This document shows, in pieces, positions 1 to 5,719 of a stretch of DNA of 10,975 bases. Position 1 is the stretch's first letter; each line of letters begins with the position of its first letter. Location: positions 1 to 10,975 of the forward strand of contig JAQCDH010000021.1 of NCBI GenBank assembly GCA_027620815.1, given 5' to 3'. Source of the stretch: Bacillota bacterium. GTDB taxonomy: Bacteria; Bacillota_I; Bacilli_A; Acholeplasmatales; Acholeplasmataceae. A program made the translations under genes and the position numbers. Under the pieces are notes generated by a model, which worked only from the letters and a program-made list of their open reading frames with translations, ran no database searches and was not told the DNA's origin.

Positions 1-15
1 AAACAAGATAAATCA

Positions 16-43
16 TTGAAATGATAATAAAATTTGTTATAAT
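16..43 (+). promoter_or_regulatory. Sigma-A-type promoter of the ylbG-like gene
   Basis: A -35 box TTGAAA (16-21) and a perfect -10 box TATAAT (38-43) are separated by 16 bp. A TG lies one base before the -10 box (35-36), giving an extended -10 TGTTATAAT. Transcription would start near position 50, leaving a leader of about 43 nt before the GTG start at 93. Seen in sequence; promoter activity is inferred. Confidence 0.8.
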
Positions 44-92
44 ATGGACATGTTAAAAAAACCATGTTTACTAGAAAAATCTGGAGGTCATT

Positions 93-323
93 GTGACTTA
101 CACCAATAGAATGTCTTATGTTGTTTACTACAGAGGGAATCAAGTACTAAAAAAATTAGAACAATTTCCAGTTGAGATCTCTTATATTTCAAAAAAATTA
201 TCTTATGCAATCTTATATATGGATAAAGAACTCGAGCATAAAATAAGAAAAACGTTACGTTTTACTAAGGGATTTAAATTTTTTGAACCTTCTAAAACTT
301 TTGATGAATCATTAAATTTTTAG
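93..323 (+). CDS. ylbG: YlbG/DUF2129 (UPF0298) family small protein
   Basis: A 76-residue cytoplasmic protein of the YlbG/DUF2129 family, whose biochemical role is not established. The family hallmark is visible: a short beta strand at residues 8-13, then the segment at 29-44 (ISYISKKLSYAILYMD), which closely resembles the B. subtilis YlbG core (HYISKRLKYAVVYCD, from memory). It is somewhat shorter than the roughly 90-residue Bacillus protein at the C-terminus. I chose the GTG start at 93 because GGAGG at 83-87 lies 5 nt upstream; an in-frame ATG at 111 has no Shine-Dalgarno site. The gene has its own promoter and ends in a hairpin that includes part of its TAG stop, so it looks monocistronic. 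In Bacillus ylbG lies near rsmD and coaD; that context is not seen here. Confidence 0.8.
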   Translation: MTYTNRMSYVVYYRGNQVLKKLEQFPVEISYISKKLSYAILYMDKELEHKIRKTLRFTKGFKFFEPSKTFDESLNF

Positions 324-359
324 TGTTAAGTATTTATACTTGACACTTTTATTTTTTTT
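322..359 (+). terminator. Intrinsic terminator of ylbG, overlapping the rpsP promoter
   Basis: The arms AGTGTTAAGTAT (322-333) and ATACTTGACACT (336-347) pair along 12 positions with one G-T wobble around TT. Steric limits mean the innermost pairs open. A T-rich tract follows (347-359). The 5' arm begins inside the TAG stop codon. The 3' arm contains TTGACA, the -35 box of the next promoter. Confidence 0.85.
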
Positions 360-367
360 AGTATAAT
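340..367 (+). promoter_or_regulatory. Consensus promoter of the rpsP operon
   Basis: Both hexamers are perfect: TTGACA (340-345) and TATAAT (362-367), with a 16-bp spacer made mostly of the terminator T tract. There is no TG before the -10 box, unlike most promoters in this window. The start site would be near 374, giving a leader of about 31 nt. It also excludes the ATG at 369 as a usable start for rpsP. Confidence 0.85.
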
Positions 368-404
368 AATGTTGTTAATGATATATAAAGAAAAGAGGAA
401 ATTT

Positions 405-644
405 ATGGTTAAATTACGTTTACAACGTTTTGGTAATCACAAACGCCCATACTACCGTGTAGTGGCAAGTGATTCAAAACGTGCAAGAGACGGGAAATTC
501 TTAGAAATACTCGGTACATACGATCCAATTAACGGTAACGTCAACATTGATTCAACTAAAGTTGGACATTGGTTAAAAAATGGCGCACAACCAACGGATA
601 CAGTAAAGAGCTTATTTAAGAAACATAACGTACTCAATCCATAA
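405..644 (+). CDS. rpsP: 30S ribosomal protein S16
   Basis: A 79-residue ribosomal protein S16, which binds 16S rRNA and assists 30S assembly. The N-terminus MVKLRLQRFGNHKRPYYRVV carries the family signature (RLxRxGxKxxPxYRxV), and a typical core follows with LGTYDP and VGHWLKNGAQPTDTV. Length is normal. The start at 405 is preferred over an in-frame ATG at 369 because homology begins here, AGAGG at 394-398 gives 6-nt spacing, and the predicted transcript begins downstream of 369. It is the first gene of rpsP-khpA-rimM-trmD; an RNA-binding KH gene follows after 14 bases. The order matches Firmicutes, where ffh usually precedes rpsP, but here a ylbG-like gene does. Confidence 0.97.
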   Translation: MVKLRLQRFGNHKRPYYRVVASDSKRARDGKFLEILGTYDPINGNVNIDSTKVGHWLKNGAQPTDTVKSLFKKHNVLNP

Positions 645-658
645 TAGGAGGATGACTT

Positions 659-913
659 ATGGCAACAGATTTTGAAAAACTCATCAAACATATTGTTATG
701 CCACTTGTTGTTCATCCAGAAGATGTGTTAGTGAAAATACTTGCAGAAGAAGCATCACAACTCAATATTCAACTTCTTGTCAATGAAAAAGATTTAGGTC
801 GTGTCATTGGCAAAGGTGGAAAAATTGCAAGTGCGATACGTACAATTTTGTATGCAGGTGCATCAAAAGATGGCAAACGTGTTCACTTGGATATTGATTC
901 GTTTTCACTATAA
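659..913 (+). CDS. khpA: KhpA, KH-domain RNA-binding protein
   Basis: An 84-residue single-KH-domain protein (YlqC/KhpA family). In other Firmicutes it binds RNA, often as a heterodimer with KhpB (Jag/EloR), and affects cell elongation and division. The KH nucleic-acid loop GxxG is clear as GKGG at residues 51-54 within DLGRVIGKGGKIASAIR, and the C-terminal strand VHLDI is also present. Length is typical (about 75-85). AGGAGG at 646-651 sits 7 nt before the ATG. It lies between rpsP and rimM as in Bacillus. Its TAA stop overlaps the ATG of rimM by one base (TAATG), suggesting coupled translation. A KhpB partner is not in the window. Confidence 0.92.
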   Translation: MATDFEKLIKHIVMPLVVHPEDVLVKILAEEASQLNIQLLVNEKDLGRVIGKGGKIASAIRTILYAGASKDGKRVHLDIDSFSL

Positions 914-1377
914 TGTTTCTTATTGGATATATTACAACAACGCACGGAATAAAAGGTGAAGTTAAAGTAAAGAACTTAAGTGATTATGATCGTTTTAAAG
1001 TGAATCAACATGTTTTTATCAACGATCAATCACTAATTATAGAGCATGTTAAAAAACAACATGACAGGTTGATTGTGAAGTTTCAAAACATTGATTCTAT
1101 GAATGATGCACTTTTATTAAAAGATCAAGAAATTTATGTGAAAGATAAGCCTCAATTAGATGAAGCCATTCATTATCAAGATCTTCTTGGAAAAAGTGTG
1201 TACACCACAGATGATACTTATGTTGGTCAAGTGAAATTTATTCGTGAAGTTCCACAAGGACACTTACTAGAAGTTGATGTGAATGGGTCATTAAAGTTAA
1301 TCCCATTTGTAGATGCTTTTATTAAAGACATCTTTGAGGATAAAATCATCATCAATCTTATAGAAGGTTTATTATGA
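913..1377 (+). CDS. rimM: 16S rRNA processing / ribosome maturation factor RimM
   Basis: A 154-residue RimM, a cytoplasmic factor that binds S19 and helps mature the 30S head. The N-terminal RimM domain starts with IGYITTTHGIKGEVKVK (residues 4-20, containing the HGxKGE signature). A C-terminal PRC-barrel runs from about residue 90 to the end (LLGKSVYTTDD..., then IPFVDAFIKDI). It is slightly short for the family (about 165-175). No Shine-Dalgarno site is visible before the ATG at 913, which overlaps the khpA stop, so initiation is probably by translational coupling. It ends in TGA, one of two TGA stops in the window, and that TGA overlaps the trmD start (ATGA). Confidence 0.95.
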   Translation: MFLIGYITTTHGIKGEVKVKNLSDYDRFKVNQHVFINDQSLIIEHVKKQHDRLIVKFQNIDSMNDALLLKDQEIYVKDKPQLDEAIHYQDLLGKSVYTTDDTYVGQVKFIREVPQGHLLEVDVNGSLKLIPFVDAFIKDIFEDKIIINLIEGLL

Positions 1378-2039
1378 AAATTGATATATTAACGATATTT
1401 CCAGGTTTTTATCAACAATTTTTAGAAACTTCTATCATTCACCGCGCAATTAGAGATGGTAAAGTTGAAATCAACACGCATGATTTAAGAGATTACGCAC
1501 ACAACAAACATCGTCAAATTGATGATACACCTTATGGTGGTGGTGTCGGAATGTTGATGCAGTTTCCACCGATATATGATGCGGTTAACAAACTTCGAAC
1601 ACCTGAAACAAAAGTGTATTTAACATCCCCTCAAGGAAAAATGTTTACTCAAGCGCGCGCAAATTTACTTGCTAATGAATCACACATTATATTAATCTGT
1701 GGACATTATGAAGGTGTCGATGCTCGAGTTGAAACATTAATTGATGGTGAAATATCAATCGGTGATGTGGTTCTTACAAACGGTGATATACCCGCAATGG
1801 TAATTACTGATGCGATCGTAAGGCTTATTCCAGATGTGATTATGGAAGCTTCTGTTAAAGAAGATAGTTTATATGATGGACTATTAAAACATCCTCAATA
1901 TACAAAACCAGAATCGTATCAAGGATTAGATGTTCCTAAAGTGTTATTATCAGGACATCACGCCAATATCGAAAAATGGCGAAAAGAACAAAAAATAGAA
2001 GTAACGAAAAAAAAACGTCCAGAATTATTAAAAAAGTAA
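1374..2039 (+). CDS. trmD: tRNA (guanine(37)-N1)-methyltransferase
   Basis: A 221-residue SPOUT-class methyltransferase that methylates N1 of G37 in tRNAs using S-adenosylmethionine, preventing +1 frameshifting. Visible motifs: YGGGVGML (54-61), LTSPQG (83-88), ICGHYEGVDAR (108-118) and ISIGDVVLTNGDIPAM (127-142), which form the trefoil-knot AdoMet site. EDSLYDGLL (163-171) carries D164, equivalent to the catalytic aspartate of the family, and SGHHANIEKWR (193-203) is the C-terminal motif. The canonical GGELPA knot segment reads NGDIPA here, a mild departure. AGAAGG at 1362-1367 is a usable Shine-Dalgarno site, and the ATGA overlap with rimM also couples translation. No T-rich terminator follows; the rplS promoter starts 4 bases later. 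Confidence 0.96.
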   Translation: MKIDILTIFPGFYQQFLETSIIHRAIRDGKVEINTHDLRDYAHNKHRQIDDTPYGGGVGMLMQFPPIYDAVNKLRTPETKVYLTSPQGKMFTQARANLLANESHIILICGHYEGVDARVETLIDGEISIGDVVLTNGDIPAMVITDAIVRLIPDVIMEASVKEDSLYDGLLKHPQYTKPESYQGLDVPKVLLSGHHANIEKWRKEQKIEVTKKKRPELLKK

Positions 2040-2042
2040 TAC

Positions 2043-2071
2043 TTGAAACCGAGACATGCATTTGATATAAT
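2043..2071 (+). promoter_or_regulatory. Promoter of rplS
   Basis: TTGAAA (2043-2048), a 17-bp spacer, and TATAAT (2066-2071) with TG at 2063-2064 (extended -10). Transcription would begin near 2078. It lets rplS be expressed separately from the upstream trmD operon, although read-through is also possible because no terminator lies between them. Confidence 0.8.
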
Positions 2072-2086
2072 ACCATCGCATGTCTC
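2051..2086. repeat. Perfect 9-bp inverted repeat centred on the rplS -10 box
   Basis: GAGACATGC (2051-2059) and its exact reverse complement GCATGTCTC (2078-2086) flank an 18-nt interval. The dyad centre, 2068.5, coincides exactly with the centre of TATAAT at 2066-2071. No T tract follows, so this is not an intrinsic terminator. It could be an operator, or an RNA stem that forms only in read-through transcripts from trmD. Function is inferred. Confidence 0.7.
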
Positions 2087-2142
2087 ACATACGTGGTCCG
2101 CTGATTTATCAAGAACACGATATTATAAAAGAGAGGTCTATC
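2078..2142 (+). promoter_or_regulatory. rplS 5' leader, candidate ribosomal protein L19 leader
   Basis: About 65 nt of leader precede rplS. A closing stem CGTG (2092-2095) / CACG (2116-2119) encloses GTCCGCTGATTTATCAAG, with an inner TGA (2102-2104) / TCA (2109-2111) hairpin. The position, small size and GGTCCGCTG sequence recall the L19 leader motif (Rfam L19_leader) of low-GC Gram-positives, thought to be autoregulatory. I rely on memory for the consensus; a covariance-model search would decide. Confidence 0.45.
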
Positions 2143-2505
2143 ATGGCAACATTAAAAGGACAAGCGTTATTAAGCGCAATTACAAAGAAATATATTAAAG
2201 ATGTACCAGCCTTCGCAGCTGGAGATACTGTTAAAGTTGCGGTATCGATTAAAGAAGGTTCGAGAGAACGTATTCAAACTTTTGAAGGCTTAGTCATCAA
2301 AAAACAAGGTGGCGGGATTTCAGAAACTTTCACTGTAAGAAAAATATCTTATGGAATTGGTGTTGAAAGGACGTTCCCAGTACATGCTCCAACCATCGAT
2401 CATATTGATGTAGTTAGACGTGGTAAAGTACGTCGTGCAAATCTAGGTTACATTAGAAGTCTATCTGCAAAAGCATCTCGTATCAAAGAAAAAGGACAAA
2501 GATAA
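2143..2505 (+). CDS. rplS: 50S ribosomal protein L19
   Basis: A 120-residue L19, located at the 30S-50S interface. The body contains FAAGDTVKVAVSIKEGSRERIQTFEG (near residues 24-49) and the signature GVERTFPVHAP. The C-terminus RRGKVRRANLGYIRSLSAKASRIKE is basic. Length is normal. The start at 2143 (MATLKGQ) is favoured by GAGAGG at 2131-2136 with 6-nt spacing; an in-frame ATG at 2080 would add 21 unrelated residues and lies almost at the predicted transcription start. It follows trmD as in most Firmicutes but has its own promoter and a strong terminator, so its level can be set independently. Confidence 0.96.
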   Translation: MATLKGQALLSAITKKYIKDVPAFAAGDTVKVAVSIKEGSRERIQTFEGLVIKKQGGGISETFTVRKISYGIGVERTFPVHAPTIDHIDVVRRGKVRRANLGYIRSLSAKASRIKEKGQR

Positions 2506-2532
2506 AGAAACGCAATTGCGTTTCTTTTTTTT
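2505..2532 (+). terminator. Intrinsic terminator of rplS
   Basis: Perfect arms AAGAAACGC (2505-2513) and GCGTTTCTT (2518-2526) around an AATT loop, followed by a T tract through 2532. The stem begins at the last base of the TAA stop. It separates the ribosomal unit from the ccpA operon. Confidence 0.93.
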
Positions 2533-2542
2533 ATGAAAATGA

Positions 2543-2557
2543 ATGAAAATTTTTCAT
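2543..2557. promoter_or_regulatory. Perfect 15-bp palindrome upstream of the ccpA promoter (candidate operator)
   Basis: ATGAAAATTTTTCAT is a perfect inverted repeat with 7-bp arms around one central base (2550). It sits 8 bp upstream of the ccpA -35 box. It lacks the central CG of a cre site. The half-site ATGAAA/TTTCAT resembles the outer parts of the second dyad at 2565-2580. The role is inferred from position. Confidence 0.5.
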
Positions 2558-2564
2558 TATTTAA

Positions 2565-2593
2565 TTGAAAGCCTTTTCATCCTATGTTATAAT
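2565..2593 (+). promoter_or_regulatory. Promoter of the ccpA-tyrS-lipid kinase operon with an overlapping dyad
   Basis: TTGAAA (2565-2570), a 17-bp spacer, and TATAAT (2588-2593) with an extended -10 (TGTTATAAT). The -35 box is the left arm of a second imperfect dyad, TTGAAAGCCTTTTCAT (2565-2580; TGAAA/TTTCA arms around GCCT). This looks like a cre box except that its centre is CC rather than CG. A LacI-family protein bound here would block the -35 region, so autoregulation of ccpA is plausible (inference). Confidence 0.8.
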
Positions 2594-2615
2594 ATCAGTT
2601 GAAAGAGGTGAAATA

Positions 2616-3611
2616 ATGCCACAAGCTACCATATATAGTGTCGCAATTGCAGCAGGTGTTTCACTAGCAACTGTGTCACGTGTTTTAAATAATCCTGAAA
2701 AGGTAAAAGAAGATACGCGCGAACGTGTCTTAAAAGTAATTAAAGAACTTGGATATCGTCCAAATGTGATTGCAAGAGGACTTGCAAGTAGAAAAACGAC
2801 CACAGTTGGTGTGGTGATTTCTGATATTACAAGAGCTTCTGTTTCTGAAATGTTAGGTGGAATTTCTGATATCGCACTTAATTATCAATATTCGATTAAG
2901 ATTTTTGCGATTCATGAAGACATGGATGTTATAGATTCCGTACAGAAAATCGTTTCTGAACAAGTAGATGGTATTTTATATTTAAATGATGAATTATCTG
3001 ATAAACGCGTTTTAGATGTGAAACGTATTTTAGATCAAAATAATATTCCATATGTATTTGCAAATGTCGTCACCGAAGATGAACAGACCCCAGTCGTTTC
3101 TATTGATTATGAAAAAGCAGGTTATGAACTTACCAAAGAACTCATCGCCGATCATAGAAAAGATATATATTTATTATCTACTGCAAGACGCTATACAGTC
3201 AATGAAAAAAAAGAAGCGGGTTATATTAGAGCCATGGAAGAAGCAACACTTGAACCTAAAATATTTAGAACAAGTGGTGACACAACCGTCAACAGACAAC
3301 ACTTTTCATCCTTTTTTGCAGATAAAAAAGTAGATGCTGCGATTGGTGTTAGAGATTCTATTGCTGTTTCATTTATGAATATTGCAGTACAAAACGGGCG
3401 AGAAGTTCCTAAAGATATCGCAATTGCGGGATTTCAAAATACAAAATACGCAACATTATCTAGACCAATGTTAACATCACTAGACATTCCAGTTTATGAT
3501 ATTGGTGCAGTATCCATGCGTTTACTCACAAAACTCATGAATGATCAAGAAGTTGAAAACATTCGTATATCATTACCACACTTCATTGTGAAAAGAGAAA
3601 GTACTAACTAA
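2616..3611 (+). CDS. ccpA: Catabolite control protein A (LacI family)
   Basis: A 331-residue LacI/GalR-family DNA-binding regulator, very close in length and sequence to Bacillus CcpA (334). It has an N-terminal helix-turn-helix (residues 5-24, TIYSVAIAAGVSLATVSRVL) and a hinge helix LGYRPNVIARGLASRKTTTVGVV (45-67) with the minor-groove leucine at about 56. A periplasmic-binding-type core follows. The C-terminal YDIGAVSMRLLTKLMN (294-309) keeps the Tyr and Arg (here Y294, R302) that in Bacillus CcpA are needed to respond to HPr-Ser46-P. The start at 2616 has AGAGG at 2604-2608; an in-frame TTG at 2565 lies inside the -35 box and is rejected. tyrS follows after one base. It likely mediates carbon catabolite control; other LacI paralogues are less likely. 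Confidence 0.88.
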   Translation: MPQATIYSVAIAAGVSLATVSRVLNNPEKVKEDTRERVLKVIKELGYRPNVIARGLASRKTTTVGVVISDITRASVSEMLGGISDIALNYQYSIKIFAIHEDMDVIDSVQKIVSEQVDGILYLNDELSDKRVLDVKRILDQNNIPYVFANVVTEDEQTPVVSIDYEKAGYELTKELIADHRKDIYLLSTARRYTVNEKKEAGYIRAMEEATLEPKIFRTSGDTTVNRQHFSSFFADKKVDAAIGVRDSIAVSFMNIAVQNGREVPKDIAIAGFQNTKYATLSRPMLTSLDIPVYDIGAVSMRLLTKLMNDQEVENIRISLPHFIVKRESTN

Positions 3612-3612
3612 C

Positions 3613-4842
3613 ATGTCATTATACAAAACATTACAATCAAGAGAAATGATCAAAGATGTATCTGATGAAACACTCGCAAAGCGACTTCTAGATCAAGAGC
3701 AAACAAGCTTTTACTGCGGTTTTGATCCCACTGGACAATCATTAACAGTTGGCCATTTGGTTCAGATCGTGAGAATGAAATTACTTCAACAACATGGACA
3801 CCATCCAATTGTTCTTATTGGTGGGGCAACAGGTCTTATTGGTGATCCAAAACAAACATCTGAAAGAAAGCTTTTAACGCTTGAAGAATCTTTAGAAAAT
3901 GCAGCTACAATAGAAAAACAACTCAAACATTTTTTAGGTGAAGATGCAACTTATGTCAACAACTATGATTGGATCAGAAACATAGACATGATTGGATTTT
4001 TAAGAGATTATGGTAAACAATTTTCTATTAACTATATGCTTGCTAAAGATACGGTTGCTAAAAGATTAGAAACGGGTATTTCATATACCGAGTTTTCTTA
4101 TATGCTCATTCAAGCAATTGACTTCCTACATTTATATAACAATCATCAATGTAAAATTCAATTTGGTGGATCTGATCAATGGGGAAACATTACAACGGGT
4201 CTAGAACTCATTAGAAAAACAAATCAAAATAGTGAAGCTTTAGGTCTCTCTTCCCCATTATTATTAAGGTCTGATGGTACAAAATTTGGTAAATCTGAAT
4301 CAGGTACATTATGGCTAGATGAAACTTTAACATCAGCATATGAACTGTATCAATACTTTTTAAACGCAAGTGATGCTGATGTATTAAATTATTTATATAT
4401 GCTAACACTACTTTCTAATGAGGACATCAAAAAGATCATGGACGATCACGAAAATGCGCCACATTTAAGACATGCACAAAAAGTGCTTGCAAAAGAAGTT
4501 GTAGAGATGGTTCATGGACAAAAAGGATTATTACAAGCTGAAAATGTAACAAAAGCGCTTTTTGAAGGCACATTTGACTTATTAACCAAAGATGACTTTA
4601 AAGTTTTAGCGCTAGTTTTACAAACAACTGAAGAAGTGGACATTATGGATGCACTTATCGCATTAGATCTCGCATCATCAAAAAGAGAAGCAAAAGAATT
4701 CATTATGAATCAAGCAGTTTCTGTAAATGGGAATAAAATAACAGATTCAGCGTACACATTCTCAAATATAGATGCATATCATGAGAAATTTATTGTGTTA
4801 AGAAGAGGAAAGAAAAAATACGGACTCATCATTTTAAATTAA
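3613..4842 (+). CDS. tyrS: Tyrosyl-tRNA synthetase
   Basis: A 409-residue class Ic aminoacyl-tRNA synthetase that charges tRNA-Tyr. Visible motifs: YCGFDPTGQSLTVGH (34-48), with the HIGH box as TVGH; YMLIQAIDF (163-171) and FGGSDQWGNITTG (184-196), which bind tyrosine; KFGKS (224-228) as the KMSKS box; and a C-terminal S4 RNA-binding domain from about residue 345 (LDLASSKREAKEFI, VSVNG). Length is normal (about 420). It begins one base after the ccpA stop with no clear Shine-Dalgarno site, so coupled translation is likely. With no leader of its own it cannot carry the T-box that controls tyrS in many Firmicutes. Adjacency to ccpA recalls the Bacillus ccpA...tyrS region. Confidence 0.96.
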   Translation: MSLYKTLQSREMIKDVSDETLAKRLLDQEQTSFYCGFDPTGQSLTVGHLVQIVRMKLLQQHGHHPIVLIGGATGLIGDPKQTSERKLLTLEESLENAATIEKQLKHFLGEDATYVNNYDWIRNIDMIGFLRDYGKQFSINYMLAKDTVAKRLETGISYTEFSYMLIQAIDFLHLYNNHQCKIQFGGSDQWGNITTGLELIRKTNQNSEALGLSSPLLLRSDGTKFGKSESGTLWLDETLTSAYELYQYFLNASDADVLNYLYMLTLLSNEDIKKIMDDHENAPHLRHAQKVLAKEVVEMVHGQKGLLQAENVTKALFEGTFDLLTKDDFKVLALVLQTTEEVDIMDALIALDLASSKREAKEFIMNQAVSVNGNKITDSAYTFSNIDAYHEKFIVLRRGKKKYGLIILN

Positions 4843-4845
4843 ACC

Positions 4846-5685
4846 ATGACAATTATCTTATATAATCCTAAATCCCGATTAGGAAACAATCAAAAATTAT
4901 TAAATAAAATTGAAAAAATGGTTCGCAAAGAAGGTCATGCGGTCGTTTTTAAAGATGTCTTAACGATCGGAGATGCTTATATATTTCTAGGTCAATTTAA
5001 AATAGAAGATCGGTTTATCATTGTTGGTGGAGATGGTACACTTCATCAACTTGTCAATCGTGTTAAAATTCACCTTGTCAAACAAGAAGTATATATGATT
5101 CAAGCAGGTACAGGTAATGATTTTTTAAGAAGTATGTCATCTCAATTAAAAATGATTCCCGTCAAAGAAGCGTTAAAAGATTTACCACATTTCATTGAAA
5201 ACAATCAAAAACAGTACTTTATCAATGGTGTTGGATTGGGACTTGATGGGTACGTTGGTCATATTGTTGAAGAAAATCGTTCAAAAAAAACCAAATTAGG
5301 GTTTTTTAAAGCCACATTAAAAGGATTAAAAAATTTTAAACCAATACAAACTAAATTTAAATTAGATCAAAAACCATTTGTTAATATTGATCAAACATGG
5401 CTTATTGCAGTCATGCATTCTAAATATTTTGGTGGTGGCATGAAAATTGCACCACAAGCAAATAGAAATCATAAAACGCTAGAAGTGGTGGTTGTTAAAA
5501 AGTGTCCTAAATGGTTGTTATTTATTATTTTCCCGACAATTTATTTAGGTTGGCACAAAATATTTAAATCGTATGTTTCTTTTTATAAAGCGTCAGAAAT
5601 TCTTATTCAATCTACTCAGAAAACGTATGCTCAGTATGATGGTGAAGTCACAGCAGCATTGACACATTTACATATTAAAAGATAA
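4846..5685 (+). CDS. Diacylglycerol/lipid kinase, DagK-YegS-BmrU family
   Basis: A 279-residue member of the diacylglycerol kinase catalytic domain family, which phosphorylates diacylglycerol or related lipids with ATP at the membrane. In Gram-positives (DgkB) this recycles diacylglycerol from lipoteichoic acid synthesis; the true substrate here is unknown. Motifs: YNPKS (6-10), the nucleotide-binding GGDGT (61-65), AGTGNDF (87-93), NGVGLGLDG (127-135), GGGMKIAP (196-203) and the C-terminal YDGE (264-267). A hydrophobic patch near 223-234 (LLFIIFPTIYL) could touch the membrane but is too short to call a transmembrane helix with confidence. It starts 3 bases after tyrS with no Shine-Dalgarno site and is the last gene of the ccpA operon. 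Confidence 0.85.
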   Translation: MTIILYNPKSRLGNNQKLLNKIEKMVRKEGHAVVFKDVLTIGDAYIFLGQFKIEDRFIIVGGDGTLHQLVNRVKIHLVKQEVYMIQAGTGNDFLRSMSSQLKMIPVKEALKDLPHFIENNQKQYFINGVGLGLDGYVGHIVEENRSKKTKLGFFKATLKGLKNFKPIQTKFKLDQKPFVNIDQTWLIAVMHSKYFGGGMKIAPQANRNHKTLEVVVVKKCPKWLLFIIFPTIYLGWHKIFKSYVSFYKASEILIQSTQKTYAQYDGEVTAALTHLHIKR

Positions 5686-5719
5686 AAAAAAGACATCAGT
5701 GATGTCTTTTTTTTATCTT
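5679..5719. terminator. Perfect bidirectional terminator between the lipid kinase gene and trpS
   Basis: Perfect 19-bp arms (5679-5697 and 5701-5719) surround the loop AGT. The stem core is GACATC/GATGTC flanked by eight A and eight T, so either strand gives a GC-containing hairpin with a U tract. The TAA stops of the two convergent genes (5683-5685 and 5713-5715) lie at mirror positions within the dyad. Confidence 0.95.

Noticed and set aside
48..67. Hairpin ACATG/CATGT in the ylbG leader as a regulatory element
   Set aside because: Only five base pairs with a 10-nt AT-rich loop; easily expected by chance in this composition.
369..404. Longer rpsP reading frame starting at ATG 369
   Set aside because: It lies upstream of the predicted transcription start (about 374), adds residues foreign to S16, and a good Shine-Dalgarno site precedes ATG 405.
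2051..2086. Terminator of the trmD operon
   Set aside because: The 9-bp inverted repeat has an 18-nt loop and no T tract after the second arm, so it does not fit an intrinsic terminator.
2080..2142. 21-residue N-terminal extension of L19
   Set aside because: The ATG at 2080 is within a few bases of the predicted start site and has no Shine-Dalgarno site; L19 homology begins at 2143.
2566..2579. True cre site overlapping the ccpA -35 box
   Set aside because: The sequence TGAAAGCCTTTTCA lacks the central CG required by the cre consensus, so I list it only as a cre-like dyad.
2565..2615. TTG start giving a longer CcpA
   Set aside because: The TTG is part of the -35 box TTGAAA, and the canonical CcpA N-terminus begins at ATG 2616 behind AGAGG.
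3052..3333. 93-codon open frame inside ccpA, plus the open frames antisense to rpsP, trmD, ccpA, tyrS, pepF and gap
   Set aside because: They overlap well-supported conserved genes in other frames, lack Shine-Dalgarno sites and show no recognisable domains.
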